Of a DNA stretch of 64,000 bases, positions 46,626-55,732 are shown piece by piece. Source of the stretch: an uncultured Kangiella sp. GTDB taxonomy: Bacteria; Pseudomonadota; Gammaproteobacteria; Enterobacterales; Kangiellaceae. Location: positions 457,469-521,468 of the forward strand of contig CANNDL010000001.1 of assembly GCA_947503435.1 (NCBI GenBank), in the 5' to 3' direction. Every line of letters starts with the position of its first letter. The first letter of the stretch is position 1. The notes under the pieces were generated by a model that made no database searches, was not told where the DNA came from, and was given only the letters and a program-made list of their open reading frames with translations. The position numbers were made by a program, and so were the translations under genes.

Positions 46626-47177
46626 ATGAAAACCATTCTATGCCTGCGCAACGCATTGCTATTTTCTGCATTATTACTATTCATATCTGGCTGTGCAACA
46701 AGAGTAATTTCGCTTAAAGAAGACAAGGATATTCATCTTCAGGAGGATGAAGGATATTTATTGTTAGCAGTGGATACAAGCATTGATCTGAATAAGATTT
46801 TTATCACAGGTGAAAAAAACATAATGCTTACTGAGCAAGATCTTGAAGCCGGCACTAATTATATTTTAATTAACTTACCCGCTGGTAATTATGAATTTGA
46901 GAAAATCAATCTAAATAGTTATTGGCGATTAACATTGAAGCAAGACATCTGGGACTTTCAAGTAAAATCAAATGCGATTTCATACATTGGTCACTTTAAA
47001 TTTAAAAACTTCTTTTCTGGATTTACCACCAAACTTGCATTAGAAAATAAATCTACCGATGCACTAGAATTTATGGAAGAAAAATTCCCTAAAATATTAG
47101 CGACTAAAGCCATGATATACGGAAGAGTTGAGCAAGATAGGTTTTTTGAGTTAGTTGCAAGGGAGGCTGCAAAATGA
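46626..47177 (+). CDS. predicted lipoprotein, function unknown
   Basis: A 183-residue protein with a lipoprotein signal: ALLFSALLLFISGC, with Cys23 as the lipidated residue. The mature part looks beta-rich, with GYLLLAVDTSIDLNKIFITG, ILINLPAGNYEFEKI and AISYIGHFKFK. I recognise a general resemblance to small periplasm-facing beta-sandwich lipoproteins but no specific family. The TGA stop overlaps the ATG of the next gene by ATGA, so the two are translationally coupled and probably act together. The ribosome binding site is AGGGGGAG, just before the ATG. Confidence 0.8.
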   Translation: MKTILCLRNALLFSALLLFISGCATRVISLKEDKDIHLQEDEGYLLLAVDTSIDLNKIFITGEKNIMLTEQDLEAGTNYILINLPAGNYEFEKINLNSYWRLTLKQDIWDFQVKSNAISYIGHFKFKNFFSGFTTKLALENKSTDALEFMEEKFPKILATKAMIYGRVEQDRFFELVAREAAK

Positions 47178-50026
47178 TTAGGATAATAACGATAATTGGT
47201 CTATTACTCTGCTCACTAACTAGTATTGCTGAGAAAGGTAAATATATTGCTGAAAACGATATATTTAGAAACCCAAGTTTGTTTTCGGTAAAGCTAAGTC
47301 CAAAAGAAAAATATTATTCTTACGTGGTTAGTGAAGCAAACAATTATGTTTTGAAAGTTCATCATATTAAAGCGAAAAAGTATATTCCTCTCGTATTTGA
47401 GAAGCTAGAAGCTTCGAAAATCAGTGAATATACATGGCTTGATAGTAACACTATTTTTGTATCCTATAAGTTAAAGGGTGGCGGCGAGCTTGAGAGATTA
47501 ATTTCTCTCAACTTTAAGGATAATAAATTTAACGTTAAAGTTGATAATATTAATGCAAATGGTTTTATCATTGATGCTTACCCGGAGCAAAATAATAAGG
47601 TTTTATACGCTTTAAAAAAGAGAACCAATACTCGTTACATCTTAAAGCTTTACGAAGTCACTCATAATGATCTTATTGCAGGTAATATTAAGAATTTACC
47701 AGAATTTCCATATCAGTTAAAAGATGCCAATGTTATTTGGTCTTCTGCTGGTACTTTAGGAGCACTAATAGTAGATGATGATGAATGGGAATACCGAGAG
47801 CTGAACTTTTCTTCTGGGAAGTGGGAATATGTATTTGGTGATGAAATTTCTGATTATGAATTTCAGCCGATTGGTCGATTAAATAATGGCAACTTGGCTG
47901 TATTAAGTGATTATGAATCAAATGTTAAAAGCCTTTATGAATTTGATGTGAAAACTAAGGAATTTGTAAAGATTTTATATCAACATCAGAAATATGACTT
48001 GGTTGATGCCGATTTAGATCCTAAAACAAAACGACTAAAAGTCGTTCACTACTATGACCATGGCCGATACGTATCTAATTACTTATCTACAGAAGATCGG
48101 AGTGTATATTCTGCTATCCAATCAGCTCTCCCAGATAAGCAATTTACCATTGAATCAAATAACTCTAGTAATTACTACATAGTGAATGGATTCTCTTCGA
48201 CGGATAGAGGTGCTTATTATTTATTCGACAAAGGGAATAAAGTCTTAAAAACAATAGGTGCAATACAAGAGGAGTTGGAATCTTATCAGCTAACTCCAAC
48301 AGTGGTTGAAAATATCAACATTGAGGACGGTGTTGATATAGAAATTTACTTTACTAAGCCGAAAAGAAGCAATGGAGCTCTATTGGTTATGCCTCACGGT
48401 GGACCGATTGGAGTTAGGGAGTATGCAAACTTCAATTATGACGTTCAATATTTGGCTAGTAGGGGGTTTACCATCCTGCAAGTTAATTTTAGAGGTTCAA
48501 CAGGATTCGGTAAGTCATTTCTTGAGCAAGGCGTTGGTCAATTCGGTAAGTTAATTGAAAAAGACATTTCAAGTGCGGTTGATGTCATCCTAAAGAGGCA
48601 TAAATTCGAAAGTGTTTGCGCAATTGGTGCGAGTTATGGTGCATATTCATCCTTGATGTTAGCAAAGCAAAAGCCTGACTTATATGATTGTGTCATTGCC
48701 CGATTTGGTATCTATGATCTTCCTTTACTATTTTCATCTTCAAATTTATATATGCTTCCAGAAAATAGAGAGCGAATTGAAAGAGTGGTAGGAAAGAACT
48801 CAGAGCAATTATATGTTGATTCTCCTTTGTATTATTTAGAGTCGATTAAAGCTCCTATACTGCTTACAGCCGGTGAGAAGGATGAGGTGGCATATTTTGA
48901 GCACAGTAAAAGGCTTAAGTATCGTTTAGAGCAATTAAACTCTGATTTTGAACATATATTTTATAAAAATGCAGCTCATGGTCATTCATTATGGTCTGGA
49001 GATCAGCATGAATTAGCTGCTATTTATGACTTTTTGTTAAGAAAGCTTCAACTTGATGATAATGACAAAACTGCCCTTGGCTCGAGTTACGCCAAGATTG
49101 CTGATGGCTTTGATAATAAATACATGATGAAGAAAAAACCGAGAAAGGTTTTCGACTACTATACTAAAGCAAAAAACTTAGGTCATCCCCGTTCTGTCTT
49201 TAATGTAGGCTCATATTACCATAGAGGTGAGTTCGTTAATTATGATATTAAAAAGGCGATGGAGCTATATGAGAAAGCATCTGACTTAGATTATTCGATT
49301 GCAAGTTACCGGTTAGGAAATATTTATTATGATGATGTATATATTGATAAAAATTACTCAATTGCTCTAAATTATTATAAAAAAGCAAAAGAACAAGGTA
49401 ATCGCTATGCTGATTTAGATATAGGCAAGTTCTATTGTTTAGGTAATGTAGTCCAACAGAATTTATCTGAGTGTTTTAGTGCTTTTAAAGTTTCAATTGA
49501 TAAAGACGAAACTCCAGAGCAATTTAAGAAAAGAACTGAATACCGTAATAAAGTCATTAGAGAAACTCTAATAGATATAAACTTAAATAAAAAAGATAGA
49601 AAAAGTCTGGAATCATTTATTTCAGAAAATTACGATATAAAAGAATTTAACCCTGTCGTAGATGTTGATGATTGGGGGCTATTTGATGGTAGAGCGCATG
49701 ATGATACAACTGAATTGGTGCCAATAATTAAAGATCAAACTTTTGGTGTGGTTTTAGAAGTTGAATCAAATTCAGAAAATGTAGAGAATGGTGATAAATC
49801 GATATTCTTAATTAAGTGGACCACACCTTCATTAAAAGATGAAAAAGGAGTTCCTTTGCAGACAATTCAAACTGGCTTGAGGACAACTAAAATTGGAGAC
49901 TTCGCTCGAATTATGTATAGCTTAAATCGAGACGCTGAATTAATAGAAGGTGATTGGAAGTTAGAAGTATTCGATATTCATAAAAACATACTGTTTGAAA
50001 AAATATTTAAAACATTTAAACAATAA
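47174..50026 (+). CDS. S9 prolyl oligopeptidase-like peptidase fused to SEL1 repeats and a DUF3859-like domain
   Basis: A 950-residue exported multidomain protein. A signal peptide (MIRIITIIGLLLCSLTSIA) is followed by a degenerate beta-propeller (about 30-380), then an S9 alpha/beta hydrolase domain (about 385-625) with LLVMPHGGP, the triad Ser487 in GASYGAYS, Asp570 in GEKDEVAYF and His602 in AAHGHS. Residues about 635-775 hold SEL1-like repeats (YYTKAKNLGHPRSVFNVGSY, ALNYYKKAKEQGNRYADLDI). The last 130 residues (GLFDGRAHDDTTELVPIIKD, TFGVVLEVES, GDWKLEVFD) resemble DUF3859. It is coupled to the upstream lipoprotein gene. I do not know this architecture from characterised proteins. Confidence 0.82.
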   Translation: MIRIITIIGLLLCSLTSIAEKGKYIAENDIFRNPSLFSVKLSPKEKYYSYVVSEANNYVLKVHHIKAKKYIPLVFEKLEASKISEYTWLDSNTIFVSYKLKGGGELERLISLNFKDNKFNVKVDNINANGFIIDAYPEQNNKVLYALKKRTNTRYILKLYEVTHNDLIAGNIKNLPEFPYQLKDANVIWSSAGTLGALIVDDDEWEYRELNFSSGKWEYVFGDEISDYEFQPIGRLNNGNLAVLSDYESNVKSLYEFDVKTKEFVKILYQHQKYDLVDADLDPKTKRLKVVHYYDHGRYVSNYLSTEDRSVYSAIQSALPDKQFTIESNNSSNYYIVNGFSSTDRGAYYLFDKGNKVLKTIGAIQEELESYQLTPTVVENINIEDGVDIEIYFTKPKRSNGALLVMPHGGPIGVREYANFNYDVQYLASRGFTILQVNFRGSTGFGKSFLEQGVGQFGKLIEKDISSAVDVILKRHKFESVCAIGASYGAYSSLMLAKQKPDLYDCVIARFGIYDLPLLFSSSNLYMLPENRERIERVVGKNSEQLYVDSPLYYLESIKAPILLTAGEKDEVAYFEHSKRLKYRLEQLNSDFEHIFYKNAAHGHSLWSGDQHELAAIYDFLLRKLQLDDNDKTALGSSYAKIADGFDNKYMMKKKPRKVFDYYTKAKNLGHPRSVFNVGSYYHRGEFVNYDIKKAMELYEKASDLDYSIASYRLGNIYYDDVYIDKNYSIALNYYKKAKEQGNRYADLDIGKFYCLGNVVQQNLSECFSAFKVSIDKDETPEQFKKRTEYRNKVIRETLIDINLNKKDRKSLESFISENYDIKEFNPVVDVDDWGLFDGRAHDDTTELVPIIKDQTFGVVLEVESNSENVENGDKSIFLIKWTTPSLKDEKGVPLQTIQTGLRTTKIGDFARIMYSLNRDAELIEGDWKLEVFDIHKNILFEKIFKTFKQ

Positions 50027-50050
50027 AAAAGCGGCTTATGCCGCTTTTTT
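50025..50050. terminator. bidirectional rho-independent terminator
   Basis: AAAAAAGCGGC and GCCGCTTTTTT around a TTAT loop. It sits at the stop codon of the S9-SEL1 gene and faces the convergent etfD gene. Confidence 0.9.
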
Positions 50051-50066
50051 ATTGCTGTAGGTAAAG

Positions 50067-51722
50067 TTACATATTTGGATAATTCGGTCCGCCAGCGCCT
50101 TCAGGTACTACCCAGGTAATATTTTGAGAAGGGTCTTTGATGTCGCAAGTTTTACAGTGCACACAGTTTTGTGCATTGATGACAAAGCTAGGATTTTCGC
50201 CATTATCATCGCGAACCACTTCGTACACTCCAGCAGGGCAGTAGCGCTGTGCCGGCTCATCAAATTGTTCTAAATTTACTTTAATTGGAATCTCGTTATC
50301 TACTAACATTAAATGTATCGGTTGATCTTCTTCATGGTTAGTATTAGATACAAAGACAGAAGACAGTTTATCAAATGATAATTTGCCGTCTGGTTTTGGA
50401 TAATTGATTGCCTTACAATCTTTCGCTGGCTTTAATTGCGCATAATCAGCTTTGGGATCGCTTAAAGTCCAAGGCAATTTGCCGTTAAAGATATTCAAGT
50501 CGATAAAGGTATAAGCCGAACCAAGTAAGTTCCCCCATTTGTGTTGAGCTGGACCAAAGTTGCGTTGGATATGTAACTCTTTCCATGCCCAAGATTTTTT
50601 ATAATTATCTGCAAACTCAACTAAGTCATCATTAGCTTTTTCAGCTGTGAGCGCGGCAGCAACAGTTTCTGCTGCAATCATGCCTGACTTCATGGCTGTA
50701 TGAGAGCCTTTGATTTTTGCAAAGTTTAGGGTGCCAGCATCGTCACCAATTAATAAGCCGCCAGGGAATGACATCTTTGGTTGCGACTGTAAACCACCTT
50801 TGGTGATAGCTCTGGCACCATACGAAATACGTTCGCCACCTTCCAAAAATGGTTTAATAGTTGCTTGGTGCTTATATCGTTGGAACTCATCAAAAGGGCT
50901 AACATGAGGGTTTGAATAAGAGAGGTCGGTGATTAAACCAACTACGACTTGATTATCTTCAATATGATATAAGAAACCGCCACCTGCTGAGCCAGATTCT
51001 GATAAAGGCCAACCGGCAGTGTGTACCACTAAGCCTTCTTGGTGCTTATCCGCAGGTATTTTCCAAAGTTCTTTTATGCCAATACCGTAATGCTGAGGCT
51101 CTTTGTCTTTATCTAACTCAAACTTAGCGATGAGCTCTTTACCTAAATGACCACGACAGCCTTCAGCAAAAAGTGTGTATTTTGCATGCAACTCCATACC
51201 TGGCATATAGCCATCTTTTTGCTCGCCGTTACGACCTATACCCATATCACCAGTAGCGATGCCTTTAACTGAGCCATCTTCATTATAAAGAACTTCTGCT
51301 GCGGCAAAGCCTGGGAAGATTTCCACACCTAAACTTTCGGCTTGCTCTGCCAACCAGCGGCACAAGTTACCAAGGCTAATAATGTAGTTGCCATCATTGT
51401 GCATGGTCTTAGGTGCGAAGAAGTTAGGGATTTTGATGCCTTTTTCTTGGCTACGGAAAAGATGGATCTGATCGCCAGTGACTTTGGTATTAAGAGGGGC
51501 TCCTTTTTCATTCCAATCAGGGATAAGCTCATTTAGTGCAGTTGGTTCAAAAACGGCGCCAGATAAGATGTGAGCTCCGACTTCAGAACCCTTTTCCACC
51601 ACGCAAACCATCAGCTCTTGGCCTGTTTCTTCGGCCAATTGTCGTAAACGGATAGCGGCAGATAGCCCGGCAGGACCAGCCCCAACAATTACTACATCAA
51701 ACTCCATAAATTCGCGTTCCAC
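50067..51722 (-). CDS. etfD: electron transfer flavoprotein-ubiquinone oxidoreductase
   Basis: Inner-membrane-associated FAD and 4Fe-4S enzyme that passes electrons from reduced ETF to ubiquinone. The N-terminal dinucleotide fold is FDVVIVGAGPAGLSAAIRL, and the C-terminal ferredoxin-like cluster site has four Cys in CPAG and NCVHCKTCDIKDP. At 551 residues it is full length. The GTG at 51722, with AGAGGTG five bases upstream, begins MEREFMEFD, the usual family start, so it is preferred over the internal ATG. It is divergent from etfB-etfA, its electron donor. Confidence 0.96.
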   Translation of the reverse strand: MEREFMEFDVVIVGAGPAGLSAAIRLRQLAEETGQELMVCVVEKGSEVGAHILSGAVFEPTALNELIPDWNEKGAPLNTKVTGDQIHLFRSQEKGIKIPNFFAPKTMHNDGNYIISLGNLCRWLAEQAESLGVEIFPGFAAAEVLYNEDGSVKGIATGDMGIGRNGEQKDGYMPGMELHAKYTLFAEGCRGHLGKELIAKFELDKDKEPQHYGIGIKELWKIPADKHQEGLVVHTAGWPLSESGSAGGGFLYHIEDNQVVVGLITDLSYSNPHVSPFDEFQRYKHQATIKPFLEGGERISYGARAITKGGLQSQPKMSFPGGLLIGDDAGTLNFAKIKGSHTAMKSGMIAAETVAAALTAEKANDDLVEFADNYKKSWAWKELHIQRNFGPAQHKWGNLLGSAYTFIDLNIFNGKLPWTLSDPKADYAQLKPAKDCKAINYPKPDGKLSFDKLSSVFVSNTNHEEDQPIHLMLVDNEIPIKVNLEQFDEPAQRYCPAGVYEVVRDDNGENPSFVINAQNCVHCKTCDIKDPSQNITWVVPEGAGGPNYPNM

Positions 51723-51817
51723 GAAATCACCTCTTAATGCTAATTTATAATATTATTTTATAAGTACCTGATTGAGCGTTAATTGCGCTGAAAAAGGATA
51801 AAATTCGGTTAAAAAAC

Positions 51818-51865
51818 GGCCTTAACTATTGACCTTAAGGCCTGAAAAGGTCACCATTGCGACCT
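51818..51865 (+). promoter_or_regulatory. two inverted repeats in the etfB leader
   Basis: GGCCTTAA (51818-51825) is the exact reverse complement of TTAAGGCC (51835-51842), with a nine-base spacer. A second, weaker pair AGGTC/GACCT follows at 51848-51865. They lie in the 208-base divergent gap between etfD and etfB and could be an operator or a structured leader. No matching regulator is encoded nearby. Confidence 0.35.
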
Positions 51866-51930
51866 ATTTTACTAAAGATAGTCGGCTAGGTCGTCTACTT
51901 TACCGAGAATTATACATAGATAGGCTTTTT

Positions 51931-52680
51931 ATGAAAATTCTAGTTGCCATAAAACGTGTAATTGATGCGAATGTTAAGGTTCGTGTTAATTCTGATAACA
52001 CCGGCGTTGAGACAGCAAATGTCAAAATGTCGATGAACCCATTTTGTGAAATTGCTGTAGAAGAAGCTGTGCGTTTAAAAGAACAAGGCGTTGCTTCTGA
52101 AATAGTTGCGGTTTCTATTGGTCCACAGCAAGCTCAAGAAACTTTACGTACAGCACTAGCTTTAGGCGCTGATAAAGCGATATTAGTGAAGTCAGATAAT
52201 GATTTAGAGTCGTTAGCCGTTGCTAAAATATTAAAAAGCTTAGTTGAAAAAGAAGAACCTCAAATGGTGCTTCTTGGTAAGCAATCCATTGATGGCGATA
52301 ACAACCAAACTGGTCAAATGCTAGGCGCACTACTAGGTTGGGGGCAAGGTACTTTTGCTTCAGAAGTTAAAGTTGATGATGGCAAAGCTCAAGTTACTCG
52401 CGAAATTGATGGCGGTTTACAAACTGTTGAGTTAGGTTTGCCTGCAATCGTAACTACCGATTTACGTTTAAATGAGCCTCGCTTTGCTTCTCTACCTAAC
52501 ATCATGAAAGCGAAACGTAAGCCTTTAGAAGAAATTGCTGTGGTTGATTTGGGCGTCGATGTTGCTCCTCGTACGGAAACTTTGAAAGTAGCTAATCCGC
52601 CAGCACGTTCTGAGGGCATCAAAGTAGAAACGGTTGCAGAATTAGTAGATAAACTGAAAAACGAAGCGAAGGTGATCTAA
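51931..52680 (+). CDS. etfB: electron transfer flavoprotein subunit beta
   Basis: Forms the ETF heterodimer with EtfA and binds AMP; accepts electrons from acyl-CoA and related dehydrogenases. The start [12 protein letters not shown] is at ATG 51931, giving 249 residues; upstream in-frame codons from 51829 add only unconserved residues. Other motifs are [34 protein letters not shown] and the recognition-loop region [11 protein letters not shown]-like ([20 protein letters not shown]). It is followed directly by etfA. Confidence 0.96.
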   Translation: MKILVAIKRVIDANVKVRVNSDNTGVETANVKMSMNPFCEIAVEEAVRLKEQGVASEIVAVSIGPQQAQETLRTALALGADKAILVKSDNDLESLAVAKILKSLVEKEEPQMVLLGKQSIDGDNNQTGQMLGALLGWGQGTFASEVKVDDGKAQVTREIDGGLQTVELGLPAIVTTDLRLNEPRFASLPNIMKAKRKPLEEIAVVDLGVDVAPRTETLKVANPPARSEGIKVETVAELVDKLKNEAKVI

Positions 52681-53610
52681 ATGACGACTTTAGTAATTGC
52701 TGAACACAATAATGAGCAAGCACAAGCTTCAACATTCACTACTATCGCGGCAGCTAACCAACTGTCGGGCGATACAGTAGTTTTAGTAGCTGGGCATAAC
52801 TGCCAATCAACTGCGGAGCAAATTGCCAAAGCTGAGGGTGTTGCGAAAGTAATAGTGGCCGATGCTGAGCATTACGCCCACCTTTTAGCAGAAGATTTAG
52901 AAAAGTTGGTGTTATCCATTGCCGATGATTACAGTCATATCTTGGCTCCAGCTTCGACATTTGGCAAAAATTTTACGCCACGTGTGGCGGCATTGTTAGA
53001 CGTGCAACAAATCTCGGACATTACCAAAGTTAATTCTGATGATACATTTGAGCGCCCTGTATACGCCGGTAATGCCATTGCTACTGTTAAGTCTAATGAT
53101 AGTAAAAAAGTTATTACGGTTCGTTCGACTGGTTTTGATGCGGTAGCTTTAGAAGGTGGCTCTGCTTCAATTGAAGCTATAAGTGCTGGTGAGCATGCTG
53201 GTACTTCGAACTATGTTGGTGAAGAGTTAACGGTTTCTGAGCGTCCAGAGTTAACTTCAGCAAGTGTGATTGTTTCAGGTGGCCGCGGTATGGGTTCTGG
53301 TGAGAATTTTGAAATGCTAGAAACATTGGCCGATAAATTAGGTGCGGCTGTTGGTGCCTCACGTGCGGCTGTTGATGCTGGCTTTGTACCGAATGATTAC
53401 CAAGTAGGACAAACAGGAAAAATCGTAGCACCAGAGCTTTATATAGCAGTAGGTATCTCTGGTGCAATTCAACACTTAGCAGGTATGAAAGACTCGAAAG
53501 TGATTGTTGCAATCAACAAAGATGAAGAAGCGCCAATTTTCCAAGTTGCGGATTATGGTTTAGTAGCTGACTTGTTTAAAGTAATTCCAGAATTAAACGA
53601 AGCTCTGTAA
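52681..53610 (+). CDS. etfA: electron transfer flavoprotein subunit alpha
   Basis: FAD-carrying subunit of ETF. The C-terminal FAD domain shows [55 protein letters not shown] and [18 protein letters not shown]. At 309 residues it is full length. Its ATG follows the etfB stop without a gap, so the two are cotranscribed. Confidence 0.97.
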   Translation: MTTLVIAEHNNEQAQASTFTTIAAANQLSGDTVVLVAGHNCQSTAEQIAKAEGVAKVIVADAEHYAHLLAEDLEKLVLSIADDYSHILAPASTFGKNFTPRVAALLDVQQISDITKVNSDDTFERPVYAGNAIATVKSNDSKKVITVRSTGFDAVALEGGSASIEAISAGEHAGTSNYVGEELTVSERPELTSASVIVSGGRGMGSGENFEMLETLADKLGAAVGASRAAVDAGFVPNDYQVGQTGKIVAPELYIAVGISGAIQHLAGMKDSKVIVAINKDEEAPIFQVADYGLVADLFKVIPELNEAL

Positions 53611-53628
53611 GCGCTTTACTACAAATAT

Positions 53629-53656
53629 AAAAAGCCGAGCAATAGCTCGGCTTTTT
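53629..53656. terminator. bidirectional rho-independent terminator
   Basis: AAAAAGCCGAGC and GCTCGGCTTTTT around an AATA loop. It ends etfB-etfA and, on the other strand, ppnN. Confidence 0.92.
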
Positions 53657-53664
53657 ATATTTAA

Positions 53665-55041
53665 TTATACTATTTCGTAACAGGGCTCATAATTTTTTTG
53701 CTCGAGTTTCATACGGCCTTGATCGATAAAGCTTCGTAATAAGGCATCCATAGACATCATGATATCCTTGTCGCCTGAAAGTTGATAAGGACCGTGCTTT
53801 TTAACTTCTTCAATGCCTTGTTCTTTAATATTACCTGCCACAATACCGGAGAATGCTTTGCGTAAGCTTGAAGCCATTAAATGAGGCTTCTGATCAGAAC
53901 TAAGATCTAGCTTAGCCATATTTTCGTGGGTCGGTATAAACTCTTCTTGGAAATCCCAGTCAATTTCTAATTGCCAATTATAATGATAAGCATCTTGTTC
54001 TGACTTGCGATATTCTCGAACTTCAGCAATGCCTTTCTGCATTGCTTTAGCAACTTCAATCGGGTCGTTGATGATAATCTGATATTTGCTTTGCGTTTCT
54101 ATACCCAGAGTTTTACCTATAAAGTCATCAATTTGCTCAAAATAATCTTTGGATTCTTCTGGGCCTGTAAAGATAAGCGGGAAGGGGACATCTTTATTGT
54201 TGGGATGAAGTAATACTCCTAGGATATAAAGAATTTCCTCCGCTGTTCCAGCGCCTCCTGGAAAAACTACAAAACCATGACCCAATCGAACAAAAGCTTC
54301 CAAACGCTTTTCTATGTCTGGCATTATGATAAGTTCATTAACAATAGGGTTTGGTGATTCTGCCGCGATTATACCGGGTTCTGTAATCCCAACATAGCGC
54401 CCATCGCATAGTCGCTGTTTTGAATGACCAACTAGTGCGCCTTTCATTGGGCCTTTCATGGCACCGATGCCGCAACCTGTAATGATGTTTAAACCTCGCA
54501 GGCCGAGTCTATAGCCGACATCTTTGGTGTATTTGTATTCGTGCTGCGGAATGGAATGACCGCCCCAACAAACTACCATGTTAGGGTCTTGTCCAACTCG
54601 AAACGACTGTGCGTTTCTGAGTATGTGGAATATGGCGTTGCTTATTCCTGTTTGGGTTTTAAAGTCTATCCGTGCGTTATATTCCAACTCTTGCTTTAGG
54701 AATACAATATCTCTTAAAACACTAAAAACGTGTTCATGTAAGCCTTGAATCATTTTGCCATCGACAAATGCTGACTCCGGGGCATTGTAAATTTTAAGTT
54801 TAAGTCCTTTATTGAGCGGGATAATCTCAAGGTTAAACTCAGGTAATTGCTGATGGACATGGTAAACATCATCGGTAGCTTCACCGCTATTTAAAACCGC
54901 TAAGACGCATTTTTTAAGCAATAAAAATTGCTCACCGTTTGTGTCTGTACTGAGCAAACTGATTTCGTCATTGGTTAATAGCTCCAAGCCAGACTGAGCT
55001 GTAATTTCAGTTTCCGGAATTGTTTTTATCATAATGGTCAT
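53665..55041 (-). CDS. ppnN: pyrimidine/purine nucleotide 5'-monophosphate nucleosidase (LOG family)
   Basis: Cleaves the N-glycosidic bond of nucleoside monophosphates; the E. coli enzyme (YgdH) is stimulated by (p)ppGpp. The Rossmann/LOG core has MVVCWGGHSIP, NIITGCGIGAMKGPMKGA, EPGIIAAESPNPIVNELI and the catalytic PGGAGTAEEILYILG. N- and C-terminal PpnN extensions are present (KLKIYNAPESAFVDGKMIQG; FSGIVAGNIKEQGIEEV). The 458 residues match the family. ATG 55041 or an ATG three codons later may be the start; neither has a strong ribosome binding site. Confidence 0.94.
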   Translation of the reverse strand: MTIMIKTIPETEITAQSGLELLTNDEISLLSTDTNGEQFLLLKKCVLAVLNSGEATDDVYHVHQQLPEFNLEIIPLNKGLKLKIYNAPESAFVDGKMIQGLHEHVFSVLRDIVFLKQELEYNARIDFKTQTGISNAIFHILRNAQSFRVGQDPNMVVCWGGHSIPQHEYKYTKDVGYRLGLRGLNIITGCGIGAMKGPMKGALVGHSKQRLCDGRYVGITEPGIIAAESPNPIVNELIIMPDIEKRLEAFVRLGHGFVVFPGGAGTAEEILYILGVLLHPNNKDVPFPLIFTGPEESKDYFEQIDDFIGKTLGIETQSKYQIIINDPIEVAKAMQKGIAEVREYRKSEQDAYHYNWQLEIDWDFQEEFIPTHENMAKLDLSSDQKPHLMASSLRKAFSGIVAGNIKEQGIEEVKKHGPYQLSGDKDIMMSMDALLRSFIDQGRMKLEQKNYEPCYEIV

Positions 55042-55096
55042 ATAGTTATAAATATGACCTTATTCTATCACCAGTAAGTGAATAGGGAATTAAAAT

Positions 55097-55621
55097 TTAT
55101 TCTACGCTACATCGTTCAGAGAGGAGGTGATAGTTACTTATAATGGTCGTTTTGCCAGACTTACTTACCCTTATTGCTCGATTTAATTCAGGATGTTTAG
55201 CATGACACAAGTACAAGCTTCCATTTAAGTGATTTGAAAAGCCACTAGCGTTGAAACTTAATTTTGAACTTCGTTGGAAGCTACTCCATTGAGCTGAACG
55301 GTAATTGCCCGTTAGTTGAGTTTGATGCAAAGGTTGATGACCTTTAGATGATCTTTCTTCTTGTTCTAAAATAGCAAGTTTAATCCAATGGCTATGACAA
55401 TCGTCATTTGAATTTAAACCACAAACATCTACTGTTTTTTTAGTTTTAATAGCTTCAGTTCGCGCTAAATTGATCATTCTAACAACGGAATAAAGATCGC
55501 TAGTAACTTTCTGTTGTTGAATAAACTTACTGGCAACAGGTATTCCTATTGTTGCGGTTAGACTTATAAGCGATAGTGATATCAATAGTTCAATTAAGCT
55601 AAATCCTTTAGCCATATTCAT
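55097..55621 (-). CDS. FimT/GspH-family pseudopilin
   Basis: A 174-residue protein with a type IV prepilin leader: MNMAKG then FSLIELLISLSLISLTATIG, with Glu5 of the mature form and the cleavage site after the Gly. The rest fits GspH/FimT (TSDLYSVVRMINLARTEAIK, then SFNASGFSN). FimT-type minor pilins can bind DNA or prime type IV pili. It lies just downstream of pilR, as fimT/fimU genes do in Pseudomonas, but no other minor pilin follows here. The next gene, ppnN, is unrelated. Confidence 0.85.
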   Translation of the reverse strand: MNMAKGFSLIELLISLSLISLTATIGIPVASKFIQQQKVTSDLYSVVRMINLARTEAIKTKKTVDVCGLNSNDDCHSHWIKLAILEQEERSSKGHQPLHQTQLTGNYRSAQWSSFQRSSKLSFNASGFSNHLNGSLYLCHAKHPELNRAIRVSKSGKTTIISNYHLLSERCSVE

Positions 55622-55732
55622 TCCATGAGTCGTTACGAGGAGTGCTCAATGTACAATATTATTCTAATTTATCTAAAGGGCGAATTAACCTATTTGTTGT
55701 AAGATAAATCTGAAGGCTAGTATGGAATTGCT

